The notes beneath the pieces were generated by a model. It was given only the letters and a program-made list of their open reading frames with translations. It did not search any database and was not told where the DNA came from. DNA of 15,636 nucleotides from an uncultured Oscillibacter sp. (lineage in GTDB: Bacteria; Bacillota; Clostridia; Oscillospirales; Oscillospiraceae). Positions 1 through 8,001 of this stretch are shown piece after piece; the stretch's first letter is position 1, and every line of letters starts with the position of its first letter. The position numbers and the translations under genes were made by a program. The DNA lies in the NCBI GenBank assembly GCA_946183715.1, contig CAMHDB010000013.1, forward strand, positions 1-15,636, read 5' to 3'.

Positions 1-279
1 CTCATCGGCATGAACATCATGGACACGGGGAGTTTCCTGTTTCTGGCGAGTATGGGCTACATCGACGGACGGAAGGCCCCGATTCTCGTCGACGGATTCC
101 GGAGCGTCGAGGACTATATCAACCCCGTACCCGCCGGACTGGTGCTGACGGGTATCGTCGTCTCCGTGTCGGTGACGGCGGTCATGCTGTCGCTGTCGAT
201 TCGCCTCTACCGCCGCTACCATACCCTCAACGTCGACGAGGTCTATCTGCTCTCCCGGCACCAGTTGGAGGACAGATAA
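1..279 (+). CDS. MnhC/MrpC-type (NuoK-like) cation antiporter subunit, 5' end missing
   Basis: Only the C-terminal 92 residues are present; the reading frame is open from base 1 and stops at 277-279. MnhC/MrpC is the small NuoK-like membrane subunit of multisubunit Na+/H+ antiporters and acts in the cytoplasmic membrane. Visible features are an initial helix (IGMNIMDTGSFLFLASMG), a loop rich in Ile and Pro, and the family-typical segment NPVPAGLVLTGIVVS followed by a second hydrophobic helix and a basic end (RLYRRY). In the family, the D-P-L-P-Q-A-L-V-L-T-A-I-V-I pattern sits at this place, and the match is good. The next subunit starts 1 base after the stop, with GGAGG at 267-271 inside the end of this gene, so the two are translationally linked. 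MnhB, E, F and G subunits would be expected just upstream, outside the window. A NuoK reading is possible, but the context favours an Mrp-type complex. Confidence 0.82.
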   Translation, partial: LIGMNIMDTGSFLFLASMGYIDGRKAPILVDGFRSVEDYINPVPAGLVLTGIVVSVSVTAVMLSLSIRLYRRYHTLNVDEVYLLSRHQLEDR

Positions 280-280
280 T

Positions 281-1837
281 ATGGGTATCGACTTTATCCG
301 CAACTTCCCGTTGTTTACCATCGTGCTGAGTTTGTTTTCCAGCGTCCTGTGCATGATGTTGGACGGGCGTCAGGCGAAACGTTATACAGTCTGCTACGAG
401 TGCTTTTTGATTGCGCTGTCGTGCGCCGTACTCTGGTACGTGTCCGAAACCGGGGAGGCGTTCACTTACGTGATGGGCGAGTTCCCCGCGCCGTGGGGGA
501 ACGAAATCCGCGCCGGAGTGCTCGAAGCCCTGTTCGCGGTCATGTTCCTGACTGTCCTGCTCTGTTCGGTACTCGGCGGCTGGCGCTTCCTGCTCATCGA
601 CGTGGAGCACAGTAAAATCAACCTCTACTTCACGCTCATAAACCTGCTCACCGCCGCCCTGATGGCGCTTATCTGGACAAACGATATCTTCACAGGCTAC
701 GTCTTCCTCGAAATCCTCACGCTGTCGTCCTGCGGGGTTCTCATTGTACGCGAAATCGGGCGTACCACGCTGGCGGCTGTCCGCTATATGGTACTGAATC
801 TCTTGGGGTCAGGCCTGTTCCTGCTGGGCGTGGTACTCCTCTACTCCCTCACCGGACACCTGTTAATGGTACCCATGCGGGCGGCGGTCGCGGAAATCGT
901 GGCGGAGGGCGGCGTGATTACGATTACGTTTTCCCTCGCCGTACTCACTATCGGACTGGGAATCAAAAGCGGCCTGTTCCCGTTCCACTTCTGGATGCCC
1001 GACACCTACGGCACCGCTACCCCCGCTTCCGCCGCGATTCTCTCCGCGCTCGTCTCGAAGGCCTATATTCTCCTGCTGTTCAAGATTTACTGGCGCGTGA
1101 TTGGCATGGAAGTCTTTGAACAACTCCCCATTCGCTACCTGCTGTTCGGGCTGGGCATTCTGGGCATGGTATTCGGCTCGGTGTCGGCCATCCGCGCAAA
1201 CAATATACACCGTATGGTGGCGTTTTCGTCCGCCGCACAGACCGGCTACATCTACATGGGCCTCGGCATGGGCGGCCCGCTGGGCTACGTCACCGCGCTG
1301 TTTCAGGTACTCGCCCACGCCGTCACGAAATCGCTCCTGTTCCTGACTACGCCCCGCCTCGCGCGGGTCTCCGGCGACAGCCTGCTGTTCCAGAATCTGG
1401 AGGGGAGCGCGATTCGCGACAAGAGCGCCGGAATCTTTTTCACGCTCTGCTCGTTCTCAATGGTCGGAATCCCGATTTTCGCCGGGTTCGCGGCGAAACT
1501 CCTCTTTGCGGTCGCGGCGGTCGAGACCGGGAAACTGGGCGTACTGTTCGCCACTATGCTGGCGCTCGCGGTCAGTTCGGTGCTCAACGCGCTGTACTTT
1601 ATCCGCACCGTGATTCGCGTCTACACCGCCGGACGCGGCGGGGCTGACATCTCCGCGCCGCGCATTTACGCAGAGGAGCACAACGACGCCGACACCCGGG
1701 AACCCGTGCCCGACACGGAGTCGCGGCTGTCCTACTGGCTGCCCGCGCTGATTCTCACGGGGATGAATCTGTTTCTGGGGCTGTTCTCGTGGGTCACGGT
1801 GGACTTTATCCGGCGTGGCCTCGCCATGTTCGCGTGA
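281..1837 (+). CDS. Proton/cation-translocating antiporter subunit 1 (MrpD/NuoN-like)
   Basis: 518-residue polytopic membrane protein of the proton-conducting transporter family (NuoL/M/N, MrpA/D, HyfB). These subunits form discontinuous-helix channels that move H+ or Na+ across the cytoplasmic membrane. The expected charged residues are visible: Glu144 in YVFLEILTLSS (TM5), Lys229 in GIKSGLFPFHFWMPD (TM7), Lys260 in SALVSKAYILL (TM8) and Lys350 in AHAVTKSLLF (TM12). The MVAFSSAAQTGYI segment (312-324) corresponds to the NuoN/MrpD KR-LAYSS motif, but the lysine before Arg311 is His310. The length fits MrpD/NuoN (about 490-520) and is far below MrpA (about 800). A hydrophilic loop (about 451-483) precedes the last helix. 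The ATG at 281 has GGAGG at 267-271. It is the first of four paralogues in a row. The exact subunit type cannot be fixed by eye. Confidence 0.88.
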   Translation: MGIDFIRNFPLFTIVLSLFSSVLCMMLDGRQAKRYTVCYECFLIALSCAVLWYVSETGEAFTYVMGEFPAPWGNEIRAGVLEALFAVMFLTVLLCSVLGGWRFLLIDVEHSKINLYFTLINLLTAALMALIWTNDIFTGYVFLEILTLSSCGVLIVREIGRTTLAAVRYMVLNLLGSGLFLLGVVLLYSLTGHLLMVPMRAAVAEIVAEGGVITITFSLAVLTIGLGIKSGLFPFHFWMPDTYGTATPASAAILSALVSKAYILLLFKIYWRVIGMEVFEQLPIRYLLFGLGILGMVFGSVSAIRANNIHRMVAFSSAAQTGYIYMGLGMGGPLGYVTALFQVLAHAVTKSLLFLTTPRLARVSGDSLLFQNLEGSAIRDKSAGIFFTLCSFSMVGIPIFAGFAAKLLFAVAAVETGKLGVLFATMLALAVSSVLNALYFIRTVIRVYTAGRGGADISAPRIYAEEHNDADTREPVPDTESRLSYWLPALILTGMNLFLGLFSWVTVDFIRRGLAMFA

Positions 1838-1851
1838 AGGAGGACTACGCA

Positions 1852-3387
1852 ATGCTCTTGTTTACCATACTGTTCCCGATACTGGCGGGCGTGGGGGTAT
1901 CCCTGTGGCCCATGCCCCGCCGCGCGCGACTGCTCCGCTATGCCGCCGTCATGCTCACGACCGACGCCCTGTCCGTCTGGTGTATGCTCCGGGCCGCGCC
2001 CGTGCGGCTGTTCGCCCTCACGGAGACCCTAGACTTCTGTTTCGCCCCGGACGCCGTCGGGCGCGTATTCCTTTCGGTGGTTCTGCTCGTCTACACCGCC
2101 GTCTGTTTCTACGCCTTCGAGTACATGTCGACGGAGGAGCGGGAGGAGGCGTTCTTCGCGTTCTACTTCGCCTCTCTGGGCGCGGTCATGTCGGCCTGTA
2201 TGGCCGGGAACCTCGTGACGTTCTATTTCTGCTTTGAGCTGGCTACCCTGAGTTCCATGCCCCTCGTACTGCACGAGGGCACGAAGGAGGCCATTTCCGC
2301 CGCGCTGAAGTACCTGTTCTACTCCATCGGCGGCGCGCTTCTCGGACTTCTCGCGGTGGTGTGCCTGTTCTGGTACGGCGCGGACGCAAACGGCTTCCTC
2401 GCGGGTGGCTTCCTCGACCCCGAACGCGTCGCCGGACACGAGGCCCTCTTACGCGCCATTGTCTTTCTCGGAATCGTGGGCTTCGGCGCGAAAGCCGGCA
2501 TGTATCCCTTACACGGCTGGCTCCCCGCCGCGCACCCCATCGCGCCCGCCCCGGCGTCGGCACTGCTGTCGGGCATTATCGCGAAACTGGGCGTGCTGGG
2601 CGTCATACGCCTCGTGTACTTCTCGGCGGGGCCCGCGCTGATTCGCGGGACGTGGGTACAGTATGCGTGGATGTGCCTCGCTATGGGGACTATCTTCATG
2701 GGCTCTATGATGGCCTTCCGGGAAAAGGTCATGAAAAAACGCCTCGCCTACTCGTCAATCAGCCAGATTTCGTATATCATGCTGGGGCTGTCGCTGTTGA
2801 ACGCGGGCGGCCTGACGGGCGGACTACTCCAATTCGCCGCGCACGCCGTCTCGAAAGGGACATTGTTCCTGTGCGCGGGGGTGTTCATCCACAAGCTCGG
2901 ACGCCGCAACGCCTCCGACTTGCGCGGGGCCGGAAAACTTATGCCCGTGACAATGTGGTGTTTCCTGCTGGCGTCGCTGTCGCTGGTGGGCATTCCGCCC
3001 ATGGGCGGCTTTGTGAGTAAGTGGTATTTGTCGGTGTCGGCGGTGGCGGACGGAACGGGCGTATTCTCGATTCTCCCGCCCGTGGTACTGCTGGTGTCGG
3101 CGTTCCTGACAGCGGGGTACCTGTTGCCCGTGGCCGTCGACGCCTTTTTCCCCGGGCGCGACTTCTCCGTGAAACAGGCCTTCGGCGACTGTCCGGCTGT
3201 ACAGAAACGCCTCCCGGCGTCCACAGGGAAGACGAAAAAACAGAAACTGTCCCTGACAGGCGCGGCGGAACCGTCCGCGCTCATGACCGTACCGCTGGCC
3301 GTACTCTGTACGGCGGCGCTGTGCGTGGGGCTGTTCGGGGCGTGGTTCGCGGAGACCCTCGGCGGCGTGATACGGGGGCTGGTGTGA
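1852..3387 (+). CDS. Proton/cation-translocating antiporter subunit 2 (NuoM/MrpD-like)
   Basis: 511-residue membrane protein, the second paralogue of the run. Conserved charges are Glu129 in FYFCFELATLSS (TM5), Lys214 in GFGAKAGMYPLHGWLP (TM7), Lys245 in SGIIAKLGVLG (TM8), KKRLAYSSISQISY (295-308) and Lys335 in AHAVSKGTLFLCAG (TM12). The AHPIAPAPASALLSG segment resembles NuoM/HyfB. A hydrophilic loop near 435-470 (TGKTKKQK) precedes the final helix. The ATG at 1852 is chosen over an upstream GTG (1789) because AAGGAGG lies at 1837-1843, 8 bases before it, and because the upstream extension would overlap the previous gene and is not hydrophobic. The ribosome binding site overlaps the previous stop codon, which suggests coupled translation. 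It probably forms one ion path of the same complex as its neighbours. Confidence 0.88.
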   Translation: MLLFTILFPILAGVGVSLWPMPRRARLLRYAAVMLTTDALSVWCMLRAAPVRLFALTETLDFCFAPDAVGRVFLSVVLLVYTAVCFYAFEYMSTEEREEAFFAFYFASLGAVMSACMAGNLVTFYFCFELATLSSMPLVLHEGTKEAISAALKYLFYSIGGALLGLLAVVCLFWYGADANGFLAGGFLDPERVAGHEALLRAIVFLGIVGFGAKAGMYPLHGWLPAAHPIAPAPASALLSGIIAKLGVLGVIRLVYFSAGPALIRGTWVQYAWMCLAMGTIFMGSMMAFREKVMKKRLAYSSISQISYIMLGLSLLNAGGLTGGLLQFAAHAVSKGTLFLCAGVFIHKLGRRNASDLRGAGKLMPVTMWCFLLASLSLVGIPPMGGFVSKWYLSVSAVADGTGVFSILPPVVLLVSAFLTAGYLLPVAVDAFFPGRDFSVKQAFGDCPAVQKRLPASTGKTKKQKLSLTGAAEPSALMTVPLAVLCTAALCVGLFGAWFAETLGGVIRGLV

Positions 3388-3388
3388 T

Positions 3389-4870
3389 ATGGATACTTGG
3401 TCTCCCGTGTGGCTACTCCTCCCGATTCTCCTGCCCGTACTCGGCGGCGGCTATATGCTCCTCGGCCCGCAACTCGACAAGGACGACCGCGAACTCTTTA
3501 CCGAAATCGTGTCGTGCCTGACCAGTACCGCGGTATTCCTGTTGCTGTCCAACGTCCGGCGCGGGGAAGTCGCGACAATCTACAGCTTTATTGACGGCTT
3601 TTCGGTGGGGTTCATGACCGACGGCCCCGCGCTGTTATTCGCGGGTATGGTGGCCATCATGTGGCCGCTGGCCCTCCTCTACGCCTTCTCCTATATGGAA
3701 CATCTCCCGCGACAAAACAGCTTCTTCGCCTTCTACCTCATGACCTACGGCGTCACGCTGGCGGTCGCGTTCTCGGCGAACCTCGTGACGATGTACGTCT
3801 GCTTTGAAATGCTGACGCTCGTCACAATCCCGCTCGTGGCGCACTTGCAGACCCCGGACAGTACGCACGCCGGGCACCTCTACGCCGCCTACTGTATCGC
3901 GGGGGCGTCGCTGGCGTTCGTGGCCGTCGTACTCGGCACCCTCGACGGCTCCGGCGATTTCCGCTACGGCGGCAATCTGGCCAACGAGTACGCGCCCGCG
4001 CTCATGCGTCTGGTGTATCTGTTCGGCTTCATGGGCTTCGGCACGAAAGCCGCCTTATTCCCGCTGTATATCTGGCTCCCGAAAGCCTCCGTAGCCCCGA
4101 CGCCCGTCACCGCGCTACTCCACGCCGTGGCGGTCGTCAACAGCGGCGTGTTCGCGGTCACGCGCCTGACTTGGTACGCCTTCGGGCCGAATCTGCTCTC
4201 CGGGAGCGCCGCGCAAGACTTCTGTATGGTACTCTCGTCGTTCTCGATGGTGTTCGCGGCGGCAATGGCCCTCAAAGAACGCCATTTCAAGCGGCGGCTG
4301 GCGTATTCGACGATGAGCAACCTGTCGTATATCCTGTTCGGAATCAGCCTCATGACGGCGCGCGGACTGACCGGGGCGCTGTCGCATATGCTCTTTCACG
4401 GCGTGATTAAGATGTCGCTGTTCCTGTGCGCGGGGGCGTTCATGCACGTTACGGGGAAAGAGTACCTGTACGAAATCAACGGGCAGGGCTGGCGCATGCC
4501 GTACACGTTCGCGGCGTACACGCTCGGGGCGCTGTCGCTGACGGGAATCCCGCTGTTCTGCGGCTTCGTGTCGAAATGGTACCTGCTGACGGCGGGCGTC
4601 GAACTCGGCACGCCCCCGGCGATAGTCGGCGTGGCGGCGCTGATTGTCGCGGCGTTCCTGTGCGCGATGTACACGCTTTCGGTCAGCGTGCGGGCGTTCC
4701 TGCCCCGGACGCCCGGTTCCGGCGCGGAGGAAGTCCCCGCCGGAATACAAGAGGCCGACTGGCGGATGCTACTCCCGATTGGCCTGTTTACGGCGGCCAA
4801 TGTGGCGTTCGGACTGTACCCGGAACCGGTCATGACGTTTCTGGAATCGGTCGCGCGCGGCGCGGTGTGA
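3389..4870 (+). CDS. Proton/cation-translocating antiporter subunit 3 (NuoL/MrpA-like in the TM8 region)
   Basis: 493-residue membrane protein, the third paralogue. It keeps Glu140 in MYVCFEMLTLVT (TM5), Lys220 in GFGTKAALFPLYIWLP (TM7), RRLAYSTMSNLSY (302-314) and Lys341 in FHGVIKMSLFLCAG (TM12). In TM8 it differs from the other three: instead of an SG-x3-K pattern it reads TALLHAVAVVNSGVFAV (241-257). That resembles the HAATMVTAGV block of NuoL and MrpA, where a histidine (here His245) replaces the TM8 lysine. The full-length MrpA C-terminal extension is absent. The ATG at 3389 follows the previous stop by one base. Only a weak G-rich stretch (GGGGG, 3374-3378) precedes it, so translation is probably coupled. 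The assignment to the superfamily is firm; the name of the subunit is inferred. Confidence 0.88.
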   Translation: MDTWSPVWLLLPILLPVLGGGYMLLGPQLDKDDRELFTEIVSCLTSTAVFLLLSNVRRGEVATIYSFIDGFSVGFMTDGPALLFAGMVAIMWPLALLYAFSYMEHLPRQNSFFAFYLMTYGVTLAVAFSANLVTMYVCFEMLTLVTIPLVAHLQTPDSTHAGHLYAAYCIAGASLAFVAVVLGTLDGSGDFRYGGNLANEYAPALMRLVYLFGFMGFGTKAALFPLYIWLPKASVAPTPVTALLHAVAVVNSGVFAVTRLTWYAFGPNLLSGSAAQDFCMVLSSFSMVFAAAMALKERHFKRRLAYSTMSNLSYILFGISLMTARGLTGALSHMLFHGVIKMSLFLCAGAFMHVTGKEYLYEINGQGWRMPYTFAAYTLGALSLTGIPLFCGFVSKWYLLTAGVELGTPPAIVGVAALIVAAFLCAMYTLSVSVRAFLPRTPGSGAEEVPAGIQEADWRMLLPIGLFTAANVAFGLYPEPVMTFLESVARGAV

Positions 4871-4890
4871 CGGAAGGGGGACTGTTTCCA

Positions 4891-6930
4891 ATGCGGATTG
4901 CGCTTTTAGTATTCTTTCCCCTGCTGTGCGGCCCGGTCGCGTACCTGCTCGGACGCCGCGACGAACGCTGGCGAAAGTGGCCCGTGCTTACGTGTACCGT
5001 ACTGTGTACGGCGCTGTCGGTGTCGCTGGCGGTGTCGGCGGCGCGCGGGGAGGTCGCGACGCTCTCTCTGCCCCATGTACTGGTAAGCGGCCTCGGCTTC
5101 ACGGCGACGGGTTTCAGGGCGCTGTACAGTCTCGTTACTTCGCTGATGTGGCTGTTTACGTCGCTGTTCTCGCGGGAATACTTCCGCCACGAGCGCGACG
5201 GCCTCGACGCCTACTGGCTCTTCACGCTCCTGACGCTCGGCGCGACACAGGGCGTCATGCTCTCGGCGGACTTTATGACGACGTTCACTTTCTTTGAAAT
5301 CCTGTCGTTGACTTCCTTCACTTGGGTCATGCACGAACAGACGGCGGAGGCGCTCCACGCCGGGTATACGTACTTGTTCGTGGCGGTGTTCGGCGGACTG
5401 GTTCTGCTGATGGGGCTTTTCCTGCTGTACGACACCTGCGGGACGCTCTCCTTCGACGCGCTCCCGGGCGTACTCCGTCGCGCCGACCGCACACGCCTTT
5501 TCGCGGCGTCGGTTTGTATTCTCTTCGGCTTCGGCGCGAAAGCGGGCATGTTCCCCCTGCACGTCTGGCTCCCGATGGCGCACCCCGTTGCGCCGTCCCC
5601 GGCGTCGGCGCTGCTCTCCGGCGTACTGACGAAAGTCGGCGTCTACGGCGTCCTCATGACGGCCCTGCAAGTCATGTACGGCAACCGTACCTTCGGACTG
5701 CTCCTGCTGACGCTCGCCCTCGTGACCATGTTCCTCGGCGCGTTACTGGCACTGTTTTCGGTGAACCTCAAACGCACGCTGGCCTGTTCGTCGATGTCGC
5801 AGATTGGCTTCATCCTCACGGGGCTGGCGTCCATGGTACTCTGCGGCGTACAGACGGGCGCGGGGACGCTCTCCGACGCGGGCGCGGCGCTGTCGATTTC
5901 CGGGACTGTCCTGCACATGCTCAACCACTCTATGTTAAAGCTGTTGCTGTTCATGGCGGCGGGCGTCGTGCTCATGAACGTACACGCGCTGAACCTTGAC
6001 GACATTCGCGGCTGGGGGCGCAACAAGACCGCGCTAAAGACCGCGTTCGCGGTCGGCGGACTGGGTATCAGCGGCGTACCGCTCCTGAACGGCTACTTGT
6101 CCAAGTCGATGTTGCACGAGGGAATCGTACACCTCATCGAGAGTTCGGAGGAAACCGGATTCTTCGCGGGGCTGACGCTACGCTACTTCCACGCGGCGGA
6201 ATGGGTATTCCTGTTTTCGGGCGGCCTGACATTCGCCTATATGCTGAAGCTGTTCCTCTGCGTGTTCGTGGAGCGCAATACCGACCCGGGACGGCAAGCG
6301 CTCTATGACAGTAACCCCGACTGTATGGACGCGCTGTCGACGGCGGTTATCACGCTCTCGGCGCTGGTACTGCTTGCGCTCGGCCAGCCGTGGATTACGA
6401 CTTATACGGTGTCCTCGTTCGGCGTCACGGAGAGCGCGCCACACTTTGCCGCGTTCGCGTGGGAGAATCTCCAAGGCGCGTTGATTTCGCTTTCGATTGG
6501 CGCGGCGGTCTACGTCGTACTGGTACGGCCCTTCTTGCGTGTCGACCGCTGGCCCCGCGCGTGGAATCTGGAAGCGCGCCTCTATACGCCGCTGTTCACA
6601 AAATGGCTCCCGGGGCTATTGGGGAATGTGGCGCGGCTGTTCGCCGAAAATCTCGTACTCCGTCGCGTGTGCCGCGGACTGCTATTCGCGGCCAGCGTGC
6701 TCGCGCAGGCCATGAGCGACAGTACCGACGCGCTGATTGTCCTGTTGCGGCGCTCGATATTCCGGGAAGTCAAGCTCCGCGACGAACAGGCGGCGATTCA
6801 TATCGGACGCCTCCGGGCGTTCCGCCGCGCCACCGCCACCGCCTTGGATTCGTTCAACTTCTCTTTCGCGCTGTTAATGACCTGTCTGGGCGTGATTCTG
6901 ATTCTCGGCCTACTGCTGATTCTGCTGTAA
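4891..6930 (+). CDS. Proton/cation-translocating antiporter subunit 4 (HyfB/NuoM-like, extended C-terminus)
   Basis: 679-residue membrane protein, the last of four paralogues. Key residues are Glu136 in FTFFEILSLTS (TM5), Lys217 in GFGAKAGMFPLHVWLP (TM7), Lys248 in SGVLTKVGVYG (TM8), LKRTLACSSMSQIGF (293-307) and His346/Lys350 in LNHSMLKLLLFMAAG (TM12). The AHPVAPSPASALLSGV and LNHSMLK blocks look most like HyfB (hydrogenase-4 component B). After the conserved core (to about residue 500) comes an extension with a helix at about 526-546, a long region with amphipathic character (about 560-640, many Arg/Lys) and a final helix at about 656-679. The ATG at 4891 has AAGGGGG at 4874-4880. An upstream in-frame extension to 4426 is a shadow inside the previous gene. 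No hydrogenase or quinone-reducing subunit is in the window, so an Mrp-like ion antiporter role is inferred from the neighbours. Confidence 0.88.
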   Translation: MRIALLVFFPLLCGPVAYLLGRRDERWRKWPVLTCTVLCTALSVSLAVSAARGEVATLSLPHVLVSGLGFTATGFRALYSLVTSLMWLFTSLFSREYFRHERDGLDAYWLFTLLTLGATQGVMLSADFMTTFTFFEILSLTSFTWVMHEQTAEALHAGYTYLFVAVFGGLVLLMGLFLLYDTCGTLSFDALPGVLRRADRTRLFAASVCILFGFGAKAGMFPLHVWLPMAHPVAPSPASALLSGVLTKVGVYGVLMTALQVMYGNRTFGLLLLTLALVTMFLGALLALFSVNLKRTLACSSMSQIGFILTGLASMVLCGVQTGAGTLSDAGAALSISGTVLHMLNHSMLKLLLFMAAGVVLMNVHALNLDDIRGWGRNKTALKTAFAVGGLGISGVPLLNGYLSKSMLHEGIVHLIESSEETGFFAGLTLRYFHAAEWVFLFSGGLTFAYMLKLFLCVFVERNTDPGRQALYDSNPDCMDALSTAVITLSALVLLALGQPWITTYTVSSFGVTESAPHFAAFAWENLQGALISLSIGAAVYVVLVRPFLRVDRWPRAWNLEARLYTPLFTKWLPGLLGNVARLFAENLVLRRVCRGLLFAASVLAQAMSDSTDALIVLLRRSIFREVKLRDEQAAIHIGRLRAFRRATATALDSFNFSFALLMTCLGVILILGLLLILL

Positions 6931-6935
6931 GAAAC

Positions 6936-6957
6936 CCCTCCCCGTTTCCGGGGAGGG
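6936..6957. terminator. Shared hairpin terminator between convergent genes
   Basis: A 9-bp perfect stem (CCCTCCCCG pairs with CGGGGAGGG) with a TTTC loop lies 5 bases after the antiporter operon stop and 8 bases beyond the stop of the convergent rhomboid-like gene. Neither side has a long T run: the minus strand continues with GTTTCTTAC, the plus strand with CGTACCGTTTAC. Position and stem strength suggest a bidirectional terminator. Confidence 0.7.
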
Positions 6958-6965
6958 CGTACCGT

Positions 6966-7841
6966 TTACTTGTAATGCTCGTGGGTGAAAATATGGTCTT
7001 GGCAGAAGCAGTGGTAGCCCTCACAGCGGGAGCAGTAGCGGAATTGCAGGTCGGGGAAATCGGCGTCGGTTCTGCCGCAGACCTCGCACTTGTGGCGGTA
7101 GCCCTGACGGGCTTCCTTACGCTTCTGGTCGCGGGCGGCCTGCCGGAAGTGGATGGTTTTCGGGGAAGTCTGGTGTCTGGCGCGCTGTCGGCGGTATACG
7201 AACCAGTCGGTAATATCGGGCCAGAAGAACACGAAAAAGTTGAGAATCGCAATCAGCGGGAGCAAGGCCCCGGCGAGATTCAGACTGAGCGCGTTGGAGA
7301 GAATCGAGAAGGCGAAAAAGGCGGCGTCGAGCCACGCGAGCCACTTGACCTTTACGGGGATGATGAGGAAAATCAGGAACTGCGTGTCGGGGTAGAGCAT
7401 GGCGAAGGCGAAGAACATGGACAGGTTTACAAATCTGGTTCCAATCCACGCGTCCCCGGCGAGAATGCCGGAGACAATCCCGACGAGAATCGTCAGCGCG
7501 ACGCCGGAGGCGTAGTAGAGGTTAAATTTCGCGGTGCCCCATTCGCGCTCGAGGGTCATGCCAATCATGTAGTAGAGGTAGAGGAAGAAGGCCATCCAGA
7601 TAGCGTCTGTGATGGAAGTGTAGGCGGGCATAAAGACGAACGTCACGAGGCGCCAGATTTCGCCGTGCAGGATAGCCGACCACCGGAAGGCGAGGAAACT
7701 CGTGGCGGTCGCGCTGGAGAACACGGTCAGGACGTACACCACCGCTTGGGCGACGACGATATAGCGCATGAGGCCGGGCAGGCCGAAGTCCGGATAACGC
7801 CGGACAAAACGCTCCGAAAGTTCATGCAGTTTGTTCAACAC
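6966..7841 (-). CDS. Rhomboid-like (Derlin-like) membrane protein with C-terminal zinc ribbon
   Basis: 291 residues. The N-terminal two thirds is a six-helix membrane domain (about 25-210) of the rhomboid/Derlin fold: HGEIWRLVTFVFMP (59-72) matches the L1-loop WR motif, and VNLSMFFAFAMLYPD (138-152) with FLIIPVKVKWLAWLD (158-172) matches Derlin-like rhomboids. A serine protease would need Gly-x-Ser in TM4 and His in TM6. Here the first is Asn-Leu-Ser (139-141) and no His occurs in the last helices, so proteolysis seems unlikely. The C-terminal tail is basic (216-250), then zinc-ribbon-like: Cys252/255, Cys270/273, Cys278/280, His283, His287 and His289. The start is GTG at 7841 (minus) with AAGGAGG at 7847-7853. 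It is a single gene with its own promoter. Related proteins in Clostridia are usually annotated as rhomboid family proteases; the substrate is unknown. Confidence 0.75.
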   Translation of the reverse strand: MLNKLHELSERFVRRYPDFGLPGLMRYIVVAQAVVYVLTVFSSATATSFLAFRWSAILHGEIWRLVTFVFMPAYTSITDAIWMAFFLYLYYMIGMTLEREWGTAKFNLYYASGVALTILVGIVSGILAGDAWIGTRFVNLSMFFAFAMLYPDTQFLIFLIIPVKVKWLAWLDAAFFAFSILSNALSLNLAGALLPLIAILNFFVFFWPDITDWFVYRRQRARHQTSPKTIHFRQAARDQKRKEARQGYRHKCEVCGRTDADFPDLQFRYCSRCEGYHCFCQDHIFTHEHYK

Positions 7842-7867
7842 TTATCCCTCCTTGAAGTGATGGGAAC

Positions 7868-7896
7868 ATTATACCTGTCCGGGCGGGAAAAGTCAC
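7868..7896 (-). promoter_or_regulatory. Sigma-A-type promoter of the rhomboid-like gene
   Basis: On the minus strand a perfect -10 (TATAAT, 7868-7873) is preceded by a 17-base spacer and GTGACT (7891-7896), which keeps the TGAC core of the -35 consensus. It lies about 27 bases upstream of the GTG start and 15 bases before its ribosome binding site. Confidence 0.65.
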
Positions 7897-7931
7897 GCAT
7901 TATTTGAGATTTTTATGAATCCCGAAAATTG

Positions 7932-7966
7932 GAAAAACAGGGAACCGGACAGAATCCCCGGTTCCC
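7932..7966 (-). terminator. Rho-independent terminator of mtlA
   Basis: On the minus strand, 35 bases past the mtlA stop, a 9-bp perfect stem (GGGAACCGG with CCGGTTCCC, 7940-7948 and 7958-7966) with a 9-base loop is followed by TGTTTTTC. The T run appears only on the minus strand, so it serves mtlA. Confidence 0.8.
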
Positions 7967-8001
7967 CGTTTTGGCTTAATTCCCGCGCCGCCCCGGAATT
8001 G

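Noticed and set aside
281..6930. Ordinary complex I (nuo) operon
   Set aside because: There are four large paralogues after an MnhC-type subunit and no nuoH, nuoI or nuoJ between them. An Mrp-type or related ion pump fits better, though upstream sequence could change this.
6390..7907. A 505-residue plus-strand open frame spanning the operon end and the rhomboid-like gene
   Set aside because: It crosses the terminator hairpin and two well-supported genes, and its product is charged and repetitive with no domain. It is a composition shadow.
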